Positions 14,147 to 21,717 of a stretch of DNA of 21,717 bases are shown piece after piece (position 1 is the first letter of the stretch; each line of letters starts with the position of its first letter). The position numbers were made by a program, and so were the translations under genes. Below the pieces are notes generated by a model that worked only from the letters and a program-made list of their open reading frames with translations, was not told the origin of the DNA and did no database searches. The stretch covers positions 1 to 21,717 of the forward strand of contig CAYRSN010000022.1 in the NCBI GenBank assembly GCA_964427185.1. The letters run 5' to 3'. This stretch comes from Sulfurivirga sp964427185. Lineage in GTDB: Bacteria; Pseudomonadota; Gammaproteobacteria; Thiomicrospirales; Thiomicrospiraceae.

Positions 14147-14496
14147 GCAATATGTGCCTTCAATAACTGACGCGCCGCATCCAGTTTTTCAAAAACTGCC
14201 GAGTATTCCGAAGTGTCTGCCCCTTCACCATGACGCTTTGAGAGGCGTTTATGCGCCCCATCAATGGTAAACTTCTGCTCATAAAGCAGGTGTTTGATTT
14301 CCAGCACGCGCTTAATGTCTTTATGCTGGTAATAACGCCGCCCACTGCGCTTGACGGGCTTGAGCATGGGAAATTCTTTCTCCCAATAGCGCAATACATG
14401 AGTTTTCACGCCACATAGCTGGCTGACTTCACCGATGGTGAAGTACTTTTTATCCGGAATCTCCAGTGTCCAGTTTTCAACGACTATTCTGGTCAT
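14119..14496 (-). CDS. MerR-family transcriptional regulator (conserved ihfA neighbour)
   Basis: A 125-residue protein with a MerR-type winged helix near the N-terminus: KKYFTIGEVSQLCGVKTHVLRYWEKEF (17-43) is the HTH, followed by the wing RSGRRYYQHKDIKRVLEIKHLLY. A C-terminal helix for dimerisation follows. I see no metal-binding Cys pair at the C-terminus, so a metal sensor of the CueR/ZntR type is unlikely. This gene directly follows ihfA in many gammaproteobacteria and its regulon is generally undefined. The start overlaps the ihfA 3' end by 20 bp. Its stop codon forms part of the SRP RNA -10 box. Confidence 0.92.
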   Translation of the reverse strand: MTRIVVENWTLEIPDKKYFTIGEVSQLCGVKTHVLRYWEKEFPMLKPVKRSGRRYYQHKDIKRVLEIKHLLYEQKFTIDGAHKRLSKRHGEGADTSEYSAVFEKLDAARQLLKAHIAWLEMQKRV

Positions 14497-14791
14497 ATTG
14501 ATCCACGCGTGTTCTGAGCTTCTGCCCTGGCTTAAAGGTTACCACACGGCGGGCTTCAATAGGCACTTCTTCTCCTGTGCGCGGGTTTCGCCCGGGGCGC
14601 GGGTTTTTATCCCGCAGTTCAAAATTACCGAAACCGGATAGCTTGACCTGCTCACCACTGGCCAAAGTAGCACGCACTTCCTCAAAAAAGGCATCCACCA
14701 GCGTTTTGGCCTCTCGCTTATTAAAACCGTAGGTATCTGAAAGAATGTCTGCCAGATCCGCCTTGGTCAAGGTTTGCTTATGCTGATCCAT
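14477..14791 (-). CDS. ihfA: Integration host factor subunit alpha
   Basis: A DNA-bending HU/IHF-family protein, partner of IhfB. The 104 residues contain LTKADLADILSDTYGFNKREAK, FFEEVR, the arm-region GEQVKLSGFGNFELRDK and the DNA-intercalating RPGRNPRTGEEVPIEARRVV (IHF-alpha type), then FKPGQKLRTRV. It follows pheT by 12 bp, the standard gammaproteobacterial order, and is probably co-transcribed with pheST. Confidence 0.97.
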   Translation of the reverse strand: MDQHKQTLTKADLADILSDTYGFNKREAKTLVDAFFEEVRATLASGEQVKLSGFGNFELRDKNPRPGRNPRTGEEVPIEARRVVTFKPGQKLRTRVDQYDQNSR

Positions 14792-14803
14792 GGCTGGGGC
14801 TCC

Positions 14804-17182
14804 CTATTGCCTTAAGGTTGCGCCGGTCTGACGCGCTACGCTGTCCACAATTGCCCTGATTGCAGCTTCCACTTGCTCATCTTCCAAGGTTTGTTCAAGG
14901 CTGCTGAAACGCAAACGTAATGCCAGGCTCTTTTTATCTGACGGGAGATGCTCTCCTTGATATAAATCAAATATCTCCACATGCTGCAATATTTCCACAC
15001 CTGCCGTTTCCACGGCAGCCTGAAGTGTTGCTGCACTAACTGATCGATCCAGCACAAACGCCAGATCCCGCTGCACCTCTGGATATCGTGAAATCGGTTT
15101 TGCCTGGGGCAAGGGCATTTCCAAAAGACTATTCAAATCCAGCTCAAAGACAAAGATAGGCTGTGCCAGCTTCATTGTTTTATAAAGGCTTGGGTGCAAC
15201 TGCCCAACCCATCCTATACAGTGTTCATCCAGCCAGATCTCTGCACTTTGCCCCGGATGCATTGCCGAGTGCTGCATCGGCTTAAACCGCGCTGTTTTAC
15301 CCGTATGTGCCAACAGTGCTTCCACGTCACCTTTGATATCAAAGAAATCCACAGGCTCCACTGGCGCTCCCCAGCGCAAAGGTTCCCGACTGCCAAAAAT
15401 AGCACCTGCAATCCGGGGTGTCTGGCAGTAACCTGCCTGTACACGATGAAACACGCGGCCAATTTCAAACAGACGCACACGCAGCTGTTGCCGTTTCTGA
15501 TTGTAACCCACCGCTTTCATCAGCCCGGGCACCAAGGCCGGGCGCATGACCGACAAAGCCTCAGAAAGCGGGTTGGCCAGAGACACCAACTCATCCGCTT
15601 GCGCAAACAGTTTGGCGCTGTTCTCATCAATAAAGCTATAGGTAATGACTTCATGAAAACCGCGCTGTACCAGCACTTCTCGCAAAGCAGCTTCTTCCAC
15701 TTCCGTTTCGGGGAGCTGCCCCAGCTGCATCGGTGCATGCACGGCCGACTCAGGCAAACGGTTGTAGCCATACAGACGTGCCAGCTCTTCAATCAGGTCT
15801 TCTTCAATGCTGATATCAAAACGCCATGAGGGTGCTTTAACCTGCCAGCACCCTGGTGCCTGCGCCTTCACCTCAAAATGCAGGCGCGTAAGCAGATCTT
15901 CTACCATCTGCTGGGTAAAGACCATGCCGAGCACTTTTTCAATTTTTTCCTGGTGCAGGGTAATTTCAGCAGGTTTAGGCAAGTGCGCTGCTGACTCGGC
16001 CTTCACCACCTGGCTGACTTCTCCACCTGCAAGCGTCAGTAAAAGATCGGCAGCCCGGTACAGTGCTTTTTGCGGTAGCTCAGGATCAACACCCCGTTCA
16101 AAACGGTGTGAGGAATCCGTATGCAGTCCGTACTGACGTGCTTTACCTGCAATCACCAACGGATTAAAGTGCGCCGATTCAAAAAAGATGCGTTGGGTGG
16201 TGTCACTGACCGCTGTCGCCTCTCCTCCCATAATACCCGCCAAAGCCTGAGAGCCATTTTGATCTGCGATCACAAGCGTTTCTGTATTCAAGATTCGCTT
16301 CTGACCATCCAGTGTCACGATCGTTTCACCTTCCCGGGCAAAACGCACCTCAATAGTACCTGAGAGTTTATCTGCATCAAAAGCATGCATGGGCTGCCCT
16401 AGCTCCAGCAGCACATAATTCGTAATATCCACCACCAGAGACACTGGGCGGAGCCCACAACGGCGTAAACGCTCCTGCATCCATAGCGGCGTTTCCACCT
16501 GTGCATTAAAGCCACGTACTTCCAATCCCAGATAGCGTGGACAGGCTTCAGGCGCCGCCACACTGATTGTCAAGCCTGTTTCAAAAGCGGCTTGGGGCAC
16601 GATCACATCATAAGGTGCCTTAAAAGCTGACTTTGCTAAGGCAGACATTTCCCGTGCCATGCCTTCATGGCTCAGACAGTCACTACGATTGGGGGTTAGA
16701 TCCACATCCAGCACACAGTCATCCAAATCCATGTAAATCCGCAGATCTTCTCCCACCGGTGCATCCGCTGGCAATATCATCAAGCCTTCAGAGTTTTCCG
16801 CCAATCCTAGCTCTGATGCGGCACACAGCATGCCATGCGAGGGTACGCCTCGCAATTTGGCCTTTTTGATCTTAAAACCGCCCGGCAGCACCGCGCCCAC
16901 TCTGGCACAAGGCACTTTGATACCCGGACGCACATTTTTAGCGCCACAAACAATCTGCAGAGGGTCTGCTTCACCCACATCAACTTGTGTCACATTCAGC
17001 TTGTCCGCATCAGGATGCTTTTCCACACTGAGCACCAAGCCTACTACCACGCTGCTAAATTCGGGGGCTGCCGGCGCGACATCATCCACTTCCAGCCCCG
17101 CCAGGCTCAGTGCCTCGCTCAAAGTTTTCTCATCCCAATCAGGCTGGGTCCAAGTTTCCAACCAATGCTTACTGACTTTCAT
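14804..17182 (-). CDS. pheT: Phenylalanyl-tRNA synthetase beta subunit
   Basis: The 792-residue beta chain of the alpha2-beta2 synthetase (E. coli 795). The N-terminal part is followed by the EMAP-like tRNA-binding domain (about 40-150: VVVGLVLSVEKHPDADKLNVTQVD, IVCGAKNVRPG). The B3/B4 editing domain includes DITNYVLLELGQPMHAFD, and B5 includes LPESAVHAPM-type sequence after the DISIEEDLIEELARLYGY segment. The class II-like core and the C-terminal ferredoxin-fold anticodon-binding domain (SRYPEVQRDLAFVLD, then LYQGEHLPSDKKSLALRLRF) follow. It begins 15 bp after pheS. The frame is intact throughout. Confidence 0.98.
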   Translation of the reverse strand: MKVSKHWLETWTQPDWDEKTLSEALSLAGLEVDDVAPAAPEFSSVVVGLVLSVEKHPDADKLNVTQVDVGEADPLQIVCGAKNVRPGIKVPCARVGAVLPGGFKIKKAKLRGVPSHGMLCAASELGLAENSEGLMILPADAPVGEDLRIYMDLDDCVLDVDLTPNRSDCLSHEGMAREMSALAKSAFKAPYDVIVPQAAFETGLTISVAAPEACPRYLGLEVRGFNAQVETPLWMQERLRRCGLRPVSLVVDITNYVLLELGQPMHAFDADKLSGTIEVRFAREGETIVTLDGQKRILNTETLVIADQNGSQALAGIMGGEATAVSDTTQRIFFESAHFNPLVIAGKARQYGLHTDSSHRFERGVDPELPQKALYRAADLLLTLAGGEVSQVVKAESAAHLPKPAEITLHQEKIEKVLGMVFTQQMVEDLLTRLHFEVKAQAPGCWQVKAPSWRFDISIEEDLIEELARLYGYNRLPESAVHAPMQLGQLPETEVEEAALREVLVQRGFHEVITYSFIDENSAKLFAQADELVSLANPLSEALSVMRPALVPGLMKAVGYNQKRQQLRVRLFEIGRVFHRVQAGYCQTPRIAGAIFGSREPLRWGAPVEPVDFFDIKGDVEALLAHTGKTARFKPMQHSAMHPGQSAEIWLDEHCIGWVGQLHPSLYKTMKLAQPIFVFELDLNSLLEMPLPQAKPISRYPEVQRDLAFVLDRSVSAATLQAAVETAGVEILQHVEIFDLYQGEHLPSDKKSLALRLRFSSLEQTLEDEQVEAAIRAIVDSVARQTGATLRQ

Positions 17183-17197
17183 GCTGGTATCCGGTGA

Positions 17198-18196
17198 TTA
17201 TTTAAATTGCTTCAAAAAACGCAGATCATTCTCAAAGAACAGGCGCAGATCATTCACGCCATAACGCAACATGGCCAGACGCTCCACCCCCAATCCAAAG
17301 GCAAAGCCTTGATATTTTTCCGGATCAATTCCCACATTGCGCAAGACATTCGGATGCACCATACCGCACCCTAACACTTCCATCCAGCGCCCGTCTCCAA
17401 ATAAGTCTGTGGCGATATCCACCTCTGCAGAAGGTTCCGTAAAAGGAAAATAAGAGGGACGGAAACGCACCTTAAGCGTGTCATCTTCAAAAAAACGACG
17501 CAGAAAATCGATAATTAAAGTCTTTAGCTGTGCAAAGTTAGCACTTTCTTCCACAACTAATCCTTCAACCTGATGGAACATGGGGGTATGCGTCTGATCC
17601 GAATCGCAACGATAAACCCGGCCGGGCGCGATGATACGAATAGGCGGCTGGCTCTTCTCCATCACTCGAATCTGCACACCTGAAGTATGCGTGCGCAAGA
17701 CATCCTGCTCATTGATATAAAAGGTATCGTGCATGGCGCGGGCAGGATGTGTTTTAGGAATATTCAATGCCTCAAAGTTATGCCAATCGTCTTCGATTTC
17801 CGGCCCTTGTGCAACAGTAAAGCCTGCTTGCGCAAACAGACGCTCAATACGCTGCAAGGTGCGTGTCACCGGATGCAAGCCTCCGATATCCACACGGCGC
17901 CCTGGCAAGGTGACATCTACAGCTTCGGCAGCCAGCTTGGCATTGAGTGCTTCAGCTTCCAGCACAGCCTTTTTTTCATTGATCAACCCCATAACAGCTT
18001 GCTTGGCCTCATTGATCAGCTGACCGGCTTTAGGGCGCTCATCAGCAGCCATAGAGCCCAACTGTTTCATCAAATCTGTGAACGCGCCTTTTTTACCCAC
18101 AAAACGAACGCGGAGCTGATCCAGATCCGCCAGTGAGTCAACATGTTGGAGAAGGGATTTTGCCTCCTCAACCAATTGTGAAAGCCTTTCCTGCAT
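17198..18196 (-). CDS. pheS: Phenylalanyl-tRNA synthetase alpha subunit
   Basis: The catalytic class II subunit, 332 residues (E. coli 327). An N-terminal coiled coil (residues 1-85) binds tRNA. The catalytic core has GGLHPVTRTLQRIERLF, GPEIEDDWHNFEALNIPKTHPAR, DTFY, LRTHTSGVQIR (motif 2 region), FHQVEGLVV and the motif 3 block GFAFGLGVERLAMLRYGVNDLR. A promoter is predicted 40-68 bp upstream. AAGGA lies 11 nt from the ATG, a somewhat long spacing. The region between rplT and this gene is broken by an assembly gap. Confidence 0.98.
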   Translation of the reverse strand: MQERLSQLVEEAKSLLQHVDSLADLDQLRVRFVGKKGAFTDLMKQLGSMAADERPKAGQLINEAKQAVMGLINEKKAVLEAEALNAKLAAEAVDVTLPGRRVDIGGLHPVTRTLQRIERLFAQAGFTVAQGPEIEDDWHNFEALNIPKTHPARAMHDTFYINEQDVLRTHTSGVQIRVMEKSQPPIRIIAPGRVYRCDSDQTHTPMFHQVEGLVVEESANFAQLKTLIIDFLRRFFEDDTLKVRFRPSYFPFTEPSAEVDIATDLFGDGRWMEVLGCGMVHPNVLRNVGIDPEKYQGFAFGLGVERLAMLRYGVNDLRLFFENDLRFLKQFK

Positions 18197-18235
18197 GGTG
18201 GGATCATTCCTTATGACAGGTTGAAAAGACGCAAT

Positions 18236-18264
18236 ATATTAGCGCACAACACAGCTTAAGTCCA
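18236..18264 (-). promoter_or_regulatory. Predicted promoter upstream of pheS
   Basis: On the minus strand TGGACT (18264-18259), a 17-bp spacer, then TAATAT (18241-18236): 4/6 and 5/6 matches with ideal spacing. The predicted start is near 18229, giving a leader of about 32 nt. No Phe-rich leader peptide like E. coli pheM is visible downstream of this promoter; one could lie in the gap. Confidence 0.5.
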
Positions 18265-18298
18265 TGATTAAAAAGGATTTTTAACCGAGAACAAAAAA

Positions 18299-18398
18299 NN
18301 NNNNNNNNNNNNNNNNNNNNNNNNNNNNNNNNNNNNNNNNNNNNNNNNNNNNNNNNNNNNNNNNNNNNNNNNNNNNNNNNNNNNNNNNNNNNNNNNNN
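18299..18398. other. Assembly gap of 100 N between rplT and pheS
   Basis: Exactly 100 undetermined bases, the conventional placeholder for a gap of unknown length. On the minus strand the rplT side ends GCCTTTT just after the rplT stop, and the pheS side resumes with TTTTTTGTTC. Both flanks look like terminator or attenuator edges. Whatever separates rplT from pheST is missing here. Confidence 0.95.
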
Positions 18399-18405
18399 AA
18401 AAGGC

Positions 18406-18765
18406 TTATGCAGCCAGGGCTGCTTTGGCTTTTTCCACGATCGCAGCAAAAGCTGCCTTATCATTTACAGCCGTATCAGCCAATACCTTACGATCCAGGC
18501 CGATACCTGCCTTGCTCAAACCATTGATAAAACGGCTGTATGTCATACCGTTATTGCGAGCTGCCGCATTGATACGCGCAATCCAAAGACGACGGAACTG
18601 ACGCTTACGCTGACGGCGGTCACGGTAAGCATACTGACCTGCCTTAAAGACAGCTTGACGCGCTACACGAAACACCTTGCGGCGAGCGCCATAGTAACCT
18701 TTAGCCTGTTTGAGAATTTTTTTGTGACGGCGACGTGCGATTACGCCTCTTTTAACTCGAGCCAT
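18406..18765 (-). CDS. rplT: Large ribosomal subunit protein bL20
   Basis: A 119-residue, strongly basic protein, full length. The sequence ARVKRGVIARRRHKKILKQ, GYYGARRKVFRVARQAV, YAYRDRRQRKRQFRRLWI and ARNNGMTYSRFINGL is unmistakable. It is an early assembly factor of the 50S subunit and, in E. coli, the autorepressor of rpmI-rplT. It follows rpmI by 12 bp and ends seven bases before the assembly gap. Confidence 0.99.
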   Translation of the reverse strand: MARVKRGVIARRRHKKILKQAKGYYGARRKVFRVARQAVFKAGQYAYRDRRQRKRQFRRLWIARINAAARNNGMTYSRFINGLSKAGIGLDRKVLADTAVNDKAAFAAIVEKAKAALAA

Positions 18766-18777
18766 TTCAATCCCTCC

Positions 18778-18975
18778 TTATACGTATGGCAACATTTTTT
18801 TGACCAGTGCCTCATCATGCTTATGCACCAGTGTCAAATTACGCAACTGACGCTTACGCTTGGATGACTTCTTGGTCAAAATGTGACGCAGGTGGGATTG
18901 CTTACGCTTGAAACGCCCGCTTGCAGTCTTCTTAAAACGCTTTGCAGCGCCACGATTTGTTTTGATTTTTGGCAT
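18778..18975 (-). CDS. rpmI: Large ribosomal subunit protein bL35
   Basis: A 65-residue basic protein: PKIKTNRGAAKRFKKT, RFKRKQSHLRHILTKKSSKRKRQLR and a C-terminus ending KKMLPYV. The frame stays open for 51 codons upstream of ATG 18975, but bL35 always begins MPKxKT, and GCGGAG lies 9 nt before this ATG, so this is the true start. Translation is likely controlled through the structured leader just upstream. Confidence 0.98.
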   Translation of the reverse strand: MPKIKTNRGAAKRFKKTASGRFKRKQSHLRHILTKKSSKRKRQLRNLTLVHKHDEALVKKMLPYV

Positions 18976-19130
18976 CTTTCGATACTCCGCATTGGACGCA
19001 TGACAGACATGCGTGATTTTGGATCTATGCTGCGTAAAGCCCGCAGCGCCTATTTTCTGTTGCAGCACCGAGGAAAGCTGCTCCAGCACGCCATCTCTGG
19101 CGCCCGGAATGACAGGTTGCCCTGCCACAC
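18976..19130 (-). promoter_or_regulatory. Structured infC-rpmI spacer, candidate L20 translational operator
   Basis: 155 bp between infC and rpmI, longer than needed for a Shine-Dalgarno. On the minus strand it contains ACGCATG-TCTGT-CATGCGT (19014-18996; 7-bp perfect stem), ending about 20 nt before the rpmI start. Further upstream is CGCCA-GAGA-TGGCG (5-bp stem, GNRA loop), and CAGC/GCTG can pair. In E. coli L20 binds structures in the infC-rpmI region that mimic its 23S rRNA site and represses rpmI-rplT. Position and folding fit that role, but I cannot show a specific L20-site match. Confidence 0.5.
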
Positions 19131-19682
19131 CTATTTTTTCGGAACCACCATCATATGCATCTGCCGACCTTCCATTTTCGGCATCTGCTCAACAGTCCCC
19201 AGGTCTGCCACATCTTGCTGTACACGCTCAAGCATACGCATACCCAGCTCTTTATGGGCGAGCTCACGCCCACGGAACCAGATTGTGACTTTGACCCGAT
19301 CGCCATGTTCCAGGAAACGTTTCAGGTTGCGAAGTTTGACCTGATAGTCCCCTTCCTCAGTTCCCGGGCGAAATTTCACCTCTTTTACCTGAACCTGCTT
19401 GGCCTTTTTACGAGCCTCCTGCTGCTTTTTCTGTTTCTGATAGAGGAACTTGCCGTAGTCCATAATACGGCACACTGGTGGCTCGGCCTGTGGTGCAATC
19501 TCCACCAGATCCAGGCCGGCTTCTTCTGCTAAAGTCAGTGCCTCCGATAGTGAAACAATGCCCTTTTGCTCGCCGTCCTGATCAATCAGACGTACTTCCC
19601 GTGCCGTAATAGCATCATTAATTCGCTCTTTGCGAAGGTTTTCCTTTTGTGGCTGCTGGCCACGTCCTCTTCTAACAGCGAT
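19131..19682 (-). CDS. infC: Translation initiation factor IF-3, ATC start
   Basis: The 183-residue protein (E. coli 180) prevents premature subunit joining and proofreads the start codon. The N-domain has RINDAITAREVRLID, GIVSLSEALTLAEEAGLDLVEIAP, and PPVCRIMDYGKFLYQKQKK into a Lys-rich linker. The C-domain has VKEVKFRPGTEEGDYQVKLRNLKRFLEHGD, FRGRELAH and EGRQMHMMVVPKK. No ATG, GTG or TTG exists near the expected N-terminus. An in-frame TAA lies two codons upstream of an ATC at 19682-19680, which is preceded by GGAGG with 8-nt spacing. This gives the family's normal length, so ATC is called as the initiator, parallel to the AUU of E. coli infC. Starting at the internal GTG (19505) would delete most of the N-domain. 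Confidence 0.92.
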   Translation of the reverse strand: MAVRRGRGQQPQKENLRKERINDAITAREVRLIDQDGEQKGIVSLSEALTLAEEAGLDLVEIAPQAEPPVCRIMDYGKFLYQKQKKQQEARKKAKQVQVKEVKFRPGTEEGDYQVKLRNLKRFLEHGDRVKVTIWFRGRELAHKELGMRMLERVQQDVADLGTVEQMPKMEGRQMHMMVVPKK

Positions 19683-19718
19683 GGCTTATTCCTCCAATCT
19701 GTTCCAATAAGCAGCAAA

Positions 19719-19734
19719 CCCGCCAGATGGCGGG
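19719..19734 (-). terminator. Hairpin between thrS and infC
   Basis: Six-base perfect stem CCCGCC/GGCGGG with a 4-nt loop, extendable by a G-U and an A-U pair, beginning six bases after the thrS stop. Only TTTG follows on the transcript, so it is a weak or partial intrinsic terminator/attenuator that could reduce read-through into infC. Confidence 0.5.
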
Positions 19735-19739
19735 CTCGT

Positions 19740-21674
19740 TCAGTTTTGTTCGGTCTTTTGACGCACACGACCTAACTGGGCAACCTCATCGGCCAGCAAC
19801 ATTGCAAACTGCTCAACGCTCATGCTGCCTAACGATTTGCCCGATTGCGTACGCACATTCACGTGACCTTTTTCCATTTCCTGATCACCTACAACCAGGA
19901 TAAATGGCACACGTTGCAGTGTATGCTCGCGAATTTTAAGGCCAATCTTCTCATTACGCAAGTCAGATTCCACCCTAAAGCCTTGTTTTTTGAGTTGATT
20001 CACGACCTGCTGCACATATTCACCGTGCGTCGGAGCAATAGACGCAATCACAGCCTGCACAGGTGCCAGCCACGCGGGAAACTTGCCTTCATAGTGTTCG
20101 ATCAAAATACCCACAAACCGTTCCAGTGACCCCAGAATGGCACGGTGTATCATGACCGGATAGTGACGCTCGTTATCTGCACCGATATAGGTCGCATCCA
20201 AGCGCTGCGGCATGGAAAAATCCAACTGGATGGTGCCGCACTGCCACACACGGCCAATGCAGTCCCGTAACGAAAACTCGATCTTCGGTCCATAAAATGC
20301 GCCTTCGCCCGGCTGCAACTCATATTCCAGTTTTGCATCGGTTAAACACTGTTCCAGCGCTGTTTCTGCCTTATCCCAGATGGCATCCGAACCTACTCTC
20401 TGCTCAGGACGTGTGGAGAGCTTAACTTCAATGTTCTCAAAACCGAAATCTGCATAAGTGCGATACACTAAATCAATGCACCCCTGCACTTCCTCTTTGA
20501 TCTGGTCTTCCGTACAAAAGATATGAGCGTCATCCTGGGTGAAACTTCGTACACGCATCAAGCCGTGCAGCGTGCCAGAAGGTTCATTACGATGCACCAG
20601 CCCAAACTCCGCTAAACGGATAGGCAGATCACGATAAGAGTGAAGCTTACGCGTGTAGACCTGGATGTGCCCCGGGCAGTTCATAGGCTTGACCGCATAG
20701 TCACGGTTCTCCGTCTCCGTGGTGAACATGTTTTCCTTGAACTTCTCCCAGTGGCCAGACTTCTCCCACAGACTGCGATCCATAATAAGCGGCGTGCGGA
20801 TTTCTTCATAATCATTCTGGCGCAACTGCTCTCGCATATAGGCTTCCACCGTATTAAACAGTATGGTGCCCTTAGGGTGCCAGAAAGCCATGCCCGGGGC
20901 GATCTCTTCCACATGGAAAAGATCCAGTACCTTGCCCAGCTTACGGTGATCTCGCTTTTCTGCTTCTTCAAGCATCTTCAGGTGTGCCTTCAGGTCTTCT
21001 TTTGTAGGAAAGGCCACTCCATAAATGCGCTGCAACATCTTGTTATTGCTATCCCCTCTCCAATAGGCACCTGCCAGCGAGGTCAGCTTGAAGTGTTTGC
21101 AAAACCCCATACGCGGCACATGAGGGCCTCGGCACATGTCCACGTATTCCTCATGGTGATATAGCCCGAATGCCTTTTCCTCGGGCATATCTTCAATCAG
21201 CTCCAGTTTGTAATCTTCGCCCCGCGCCTTGAAAATCCGTATGGCCTCATCCCGCGGGGTCACCTTCTTGATAACGGGATAATCCGTTTTGGCCAGCGCT
21301 TTCATGCGCTGCTCAATCTTTTCCAAATGTTCCGGAGTCAGACTGAAAGGCGCATCCACATCATAATAAAACCCATTTTCTATCACAGGACCGATTGCCA
21401 TCTTGACTTCCGGATAAAGCTGTTTGATCGCATGCCCTAAAAGATGCGCGCAGGAGTGACGCATGATATGCACCCCCTCGGCATCCTTTAAAGTCACGAT
21501 CTCAAGGTTCGCATCCTGATCAATCAGGTCTGTAGCATCTTTAAGCGCTCCATTTACACGGGCGGCCACTGTTGCTTTCGCCAGACCCGGACCAATGTCG
21601 CGTGCTGCATCCAGTGCTGAAACAGGGTGATCATATACTCGCTGACTGCCATCCGGCAGGGTAATGACTGGCAT
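19740..21674 (-). CDS. thrS: Threonyl-tRNA synthetase
   Basis: Full-length 644-residue bacterial enzyme. The TGS domain is at about 1-62. The editing domain has HSCAHLLGH with His73 and His77 at the same positions as in E. coli, and YVDMCRGPHV (its catalytic Cys region). The class II core has ENMFTTE, the zinc-site Cys in MNCPGHIQVY, motif 2 FGLVHRNEPSGTLHGLMRVRSFTQDDAHIFC, and GEGAFYGPKIEF. Motif 3 is HRAILGSLERFVGILIEHYEG, followed by the anticodon-binding domain. ATG 21674 is preceded by AGGAGA (21686-21681) with 6-nt spacing. It heads the thrS-infC-rpmI-rplT cluster. Confidence 0.98.
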   Translation of the reverse strand: MPVITLPDGSQRVYDHPVSALDAARDIGPGLAKATVAARVNGALKDATDLIDQDANLEIVTLKDAEGVHIMRHSCAHLLGHAIKQLYPEVKMAIGPVIENGFYYDVDAPFSLTPEHLEKIEQRMKALAKTDYPVIKKVTPRDEAIRIFKARGEDYKLELIEDMPEEKAFGLYHHEEYVDMCRGPHVPRMGFCKHFKLTSLAGAYWRGDSNNKMLQRIYGVAFPTKEDLKAHLKMLEEAEKRDHRKLGKVLDLFHVEEIAPGMAFWHPKGTILFNTVEAYMREQLRQNDYEEIRTPLIMDRSLWEKSGHWEKFKENMFTTETENRDYAVKPMNCPGHIQVYTRKLHSYRDLPIRLAEFGLVHRNEPSGTLHGLMRVRSFTQDDAHIFCTEDQIKEEVQGCIDLVYRTYADFGFENIEVKLSTRPEQRVGSDAIWDKAETALEQCLTDAKLEYELQPGEGAFYGPKIEFSLRDCIGRVWQCGTIQLDFSMPQRLDATYIGADNERHYPVMIHRAILGSLERFVGILIEHYEGKFPAWLAPVQAVIASIAPTHGEYVQQVVNQLKKQGFRVESDLRNEKIGLKIREHTLQRVPFILVVGDQEMEKGHVNVRTQSGKSLGSMSVEQFAMLLADEVAQLGRVRQKTEQN

Positions 21675-21706
21675 GCTCTTTCTCCTAAAAATACGTTGAT
21701 TTTTTT

Positions 21707-21712
21707 ATTTTA
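21707..21712 (-). promoter_or_regulatory. Possible -10 element of thrS
   Basis: TAAAAT on the minus strand, 32 bp upstream of the thrS start. Any -35 box would lie beyond the window. If real, the leader would be only about 25-30 nt, too short for an E. coli-style tRNA-mimicking thrS operator. The region is very AT-rich, so chance matches are likely. Confidence 0.25.
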
Positions 21713-21717
21713 TCGAA

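Noticed and set aside
13969..14166. Open frames on both strands over the SRP RNA
   Set aside because: The region is explained by the 4.5S RNA core motif and terminal pairing.
18204..18464. Open frame running through the N gap between pheS and rplT
   Set aside because: It exists only because undetermined bases contain no stop codons; the flanking translated parts resemble nothing.
18976..19128. N-terminal extension of rpmI by 51 codons
   Set aside because: bL35 homology starts exactly at MPKIKT with a suitable Shine-Dalgarno. The upstream part is better explained as a structured leader.
19131..19505. Short IF3 starting at an internal GTG
   Set aside because: It would remove most of the N-terminal domain; homology continues upstream to the ATC at 19682.
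1..21717. Mobile elements, CRISPR arrays, toxin-antitoxin or defence systems
   Set aside because: No transposase, integrase, direct-repeat array, terminal inverted repeats or defence-type domains were seen; nearly all genes are core housekeeping genes in conserved order.

Overview
The window is a chromosomal housekeeping region of a Gram-negative gammaproteobacterium. The evidence is the syntenic chain thrS-infC-rpmI-rplT-pheS-pheT-ihfA-merR, the lipid A/KDO genes lpxK and kdsB, an outer-membrane barrel protein, and the complete adjacent EF-P beta-lysylation set (efp with Lys34, epmA, epmB), which is characteristic of gammaproteobacteria. I cannot name the genus from sequence alone. I see no IS element, prophage, CRISPR array or tRNA. 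There is one 100-N assembly gap (18299-18398).

Layout. (1) 1-1195, plus strand: a secreted beta-barrel outer-membrane protein ending at a strong hairpin, then a small stand-alone protein resembling the cytoplasmic tail of FlhB. (2) 4904-1180, minus strand: a tight operon efp > epmA > lpxK > Trm112-like > kdsB > small two-helix membrane protein, with most junctions overlapping. It joins translation-factor modification to lipopolysaccharide synthesis. (3) 4955-10688, plus strand, divergent from efp: epmB > UPF0104 membrane protein > GT9 glycosyltransferase (4-bp overlaps), then rluA > two unrecognised coiled-coil proteins. (4) 21674-10685, minus strand: thrS > infC > rpmI > rplT > [gap] > pheS > pheT > ihfA > merR-like, then the 4.5S SRP RNA, then dnaX > ybaB > recR > ycgN-like. 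This is a translation, nucleoid and replication/repair convoy.

Regulation visible in the sequence. A good sigma70-type promoter for efp has its -35 box inside the first codons of epmB. A promoter for pheST lies just downstream of the assembly gap. A perfect TATAAT for the SRP RNA contains the stop codon of the merR-like gene. infC has no ATG/GTG/TTG at the right place and appears to start with ATC behind a strong Shine-Dalgarno, which fits the known atypical-start autoregulation of IF3. The infC-rpmI spacer carries hairpins consistent with an L20-type translational operator. In dnaX, an in-frame A AAA AAC heptamer, a G5/C5 hairpin and a -1 frame stop together predict a programmed frameshift giving a gamma subunit of about 404 residues beside the 608-residue tau.

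Most of the window is ordinary core genome. The least explained part is the acidic/coiled-coil gene pair at 8747-10688. Its two products have no family I recognise, but they share a matching short acidic-hydrophobic motif at their N-termini.
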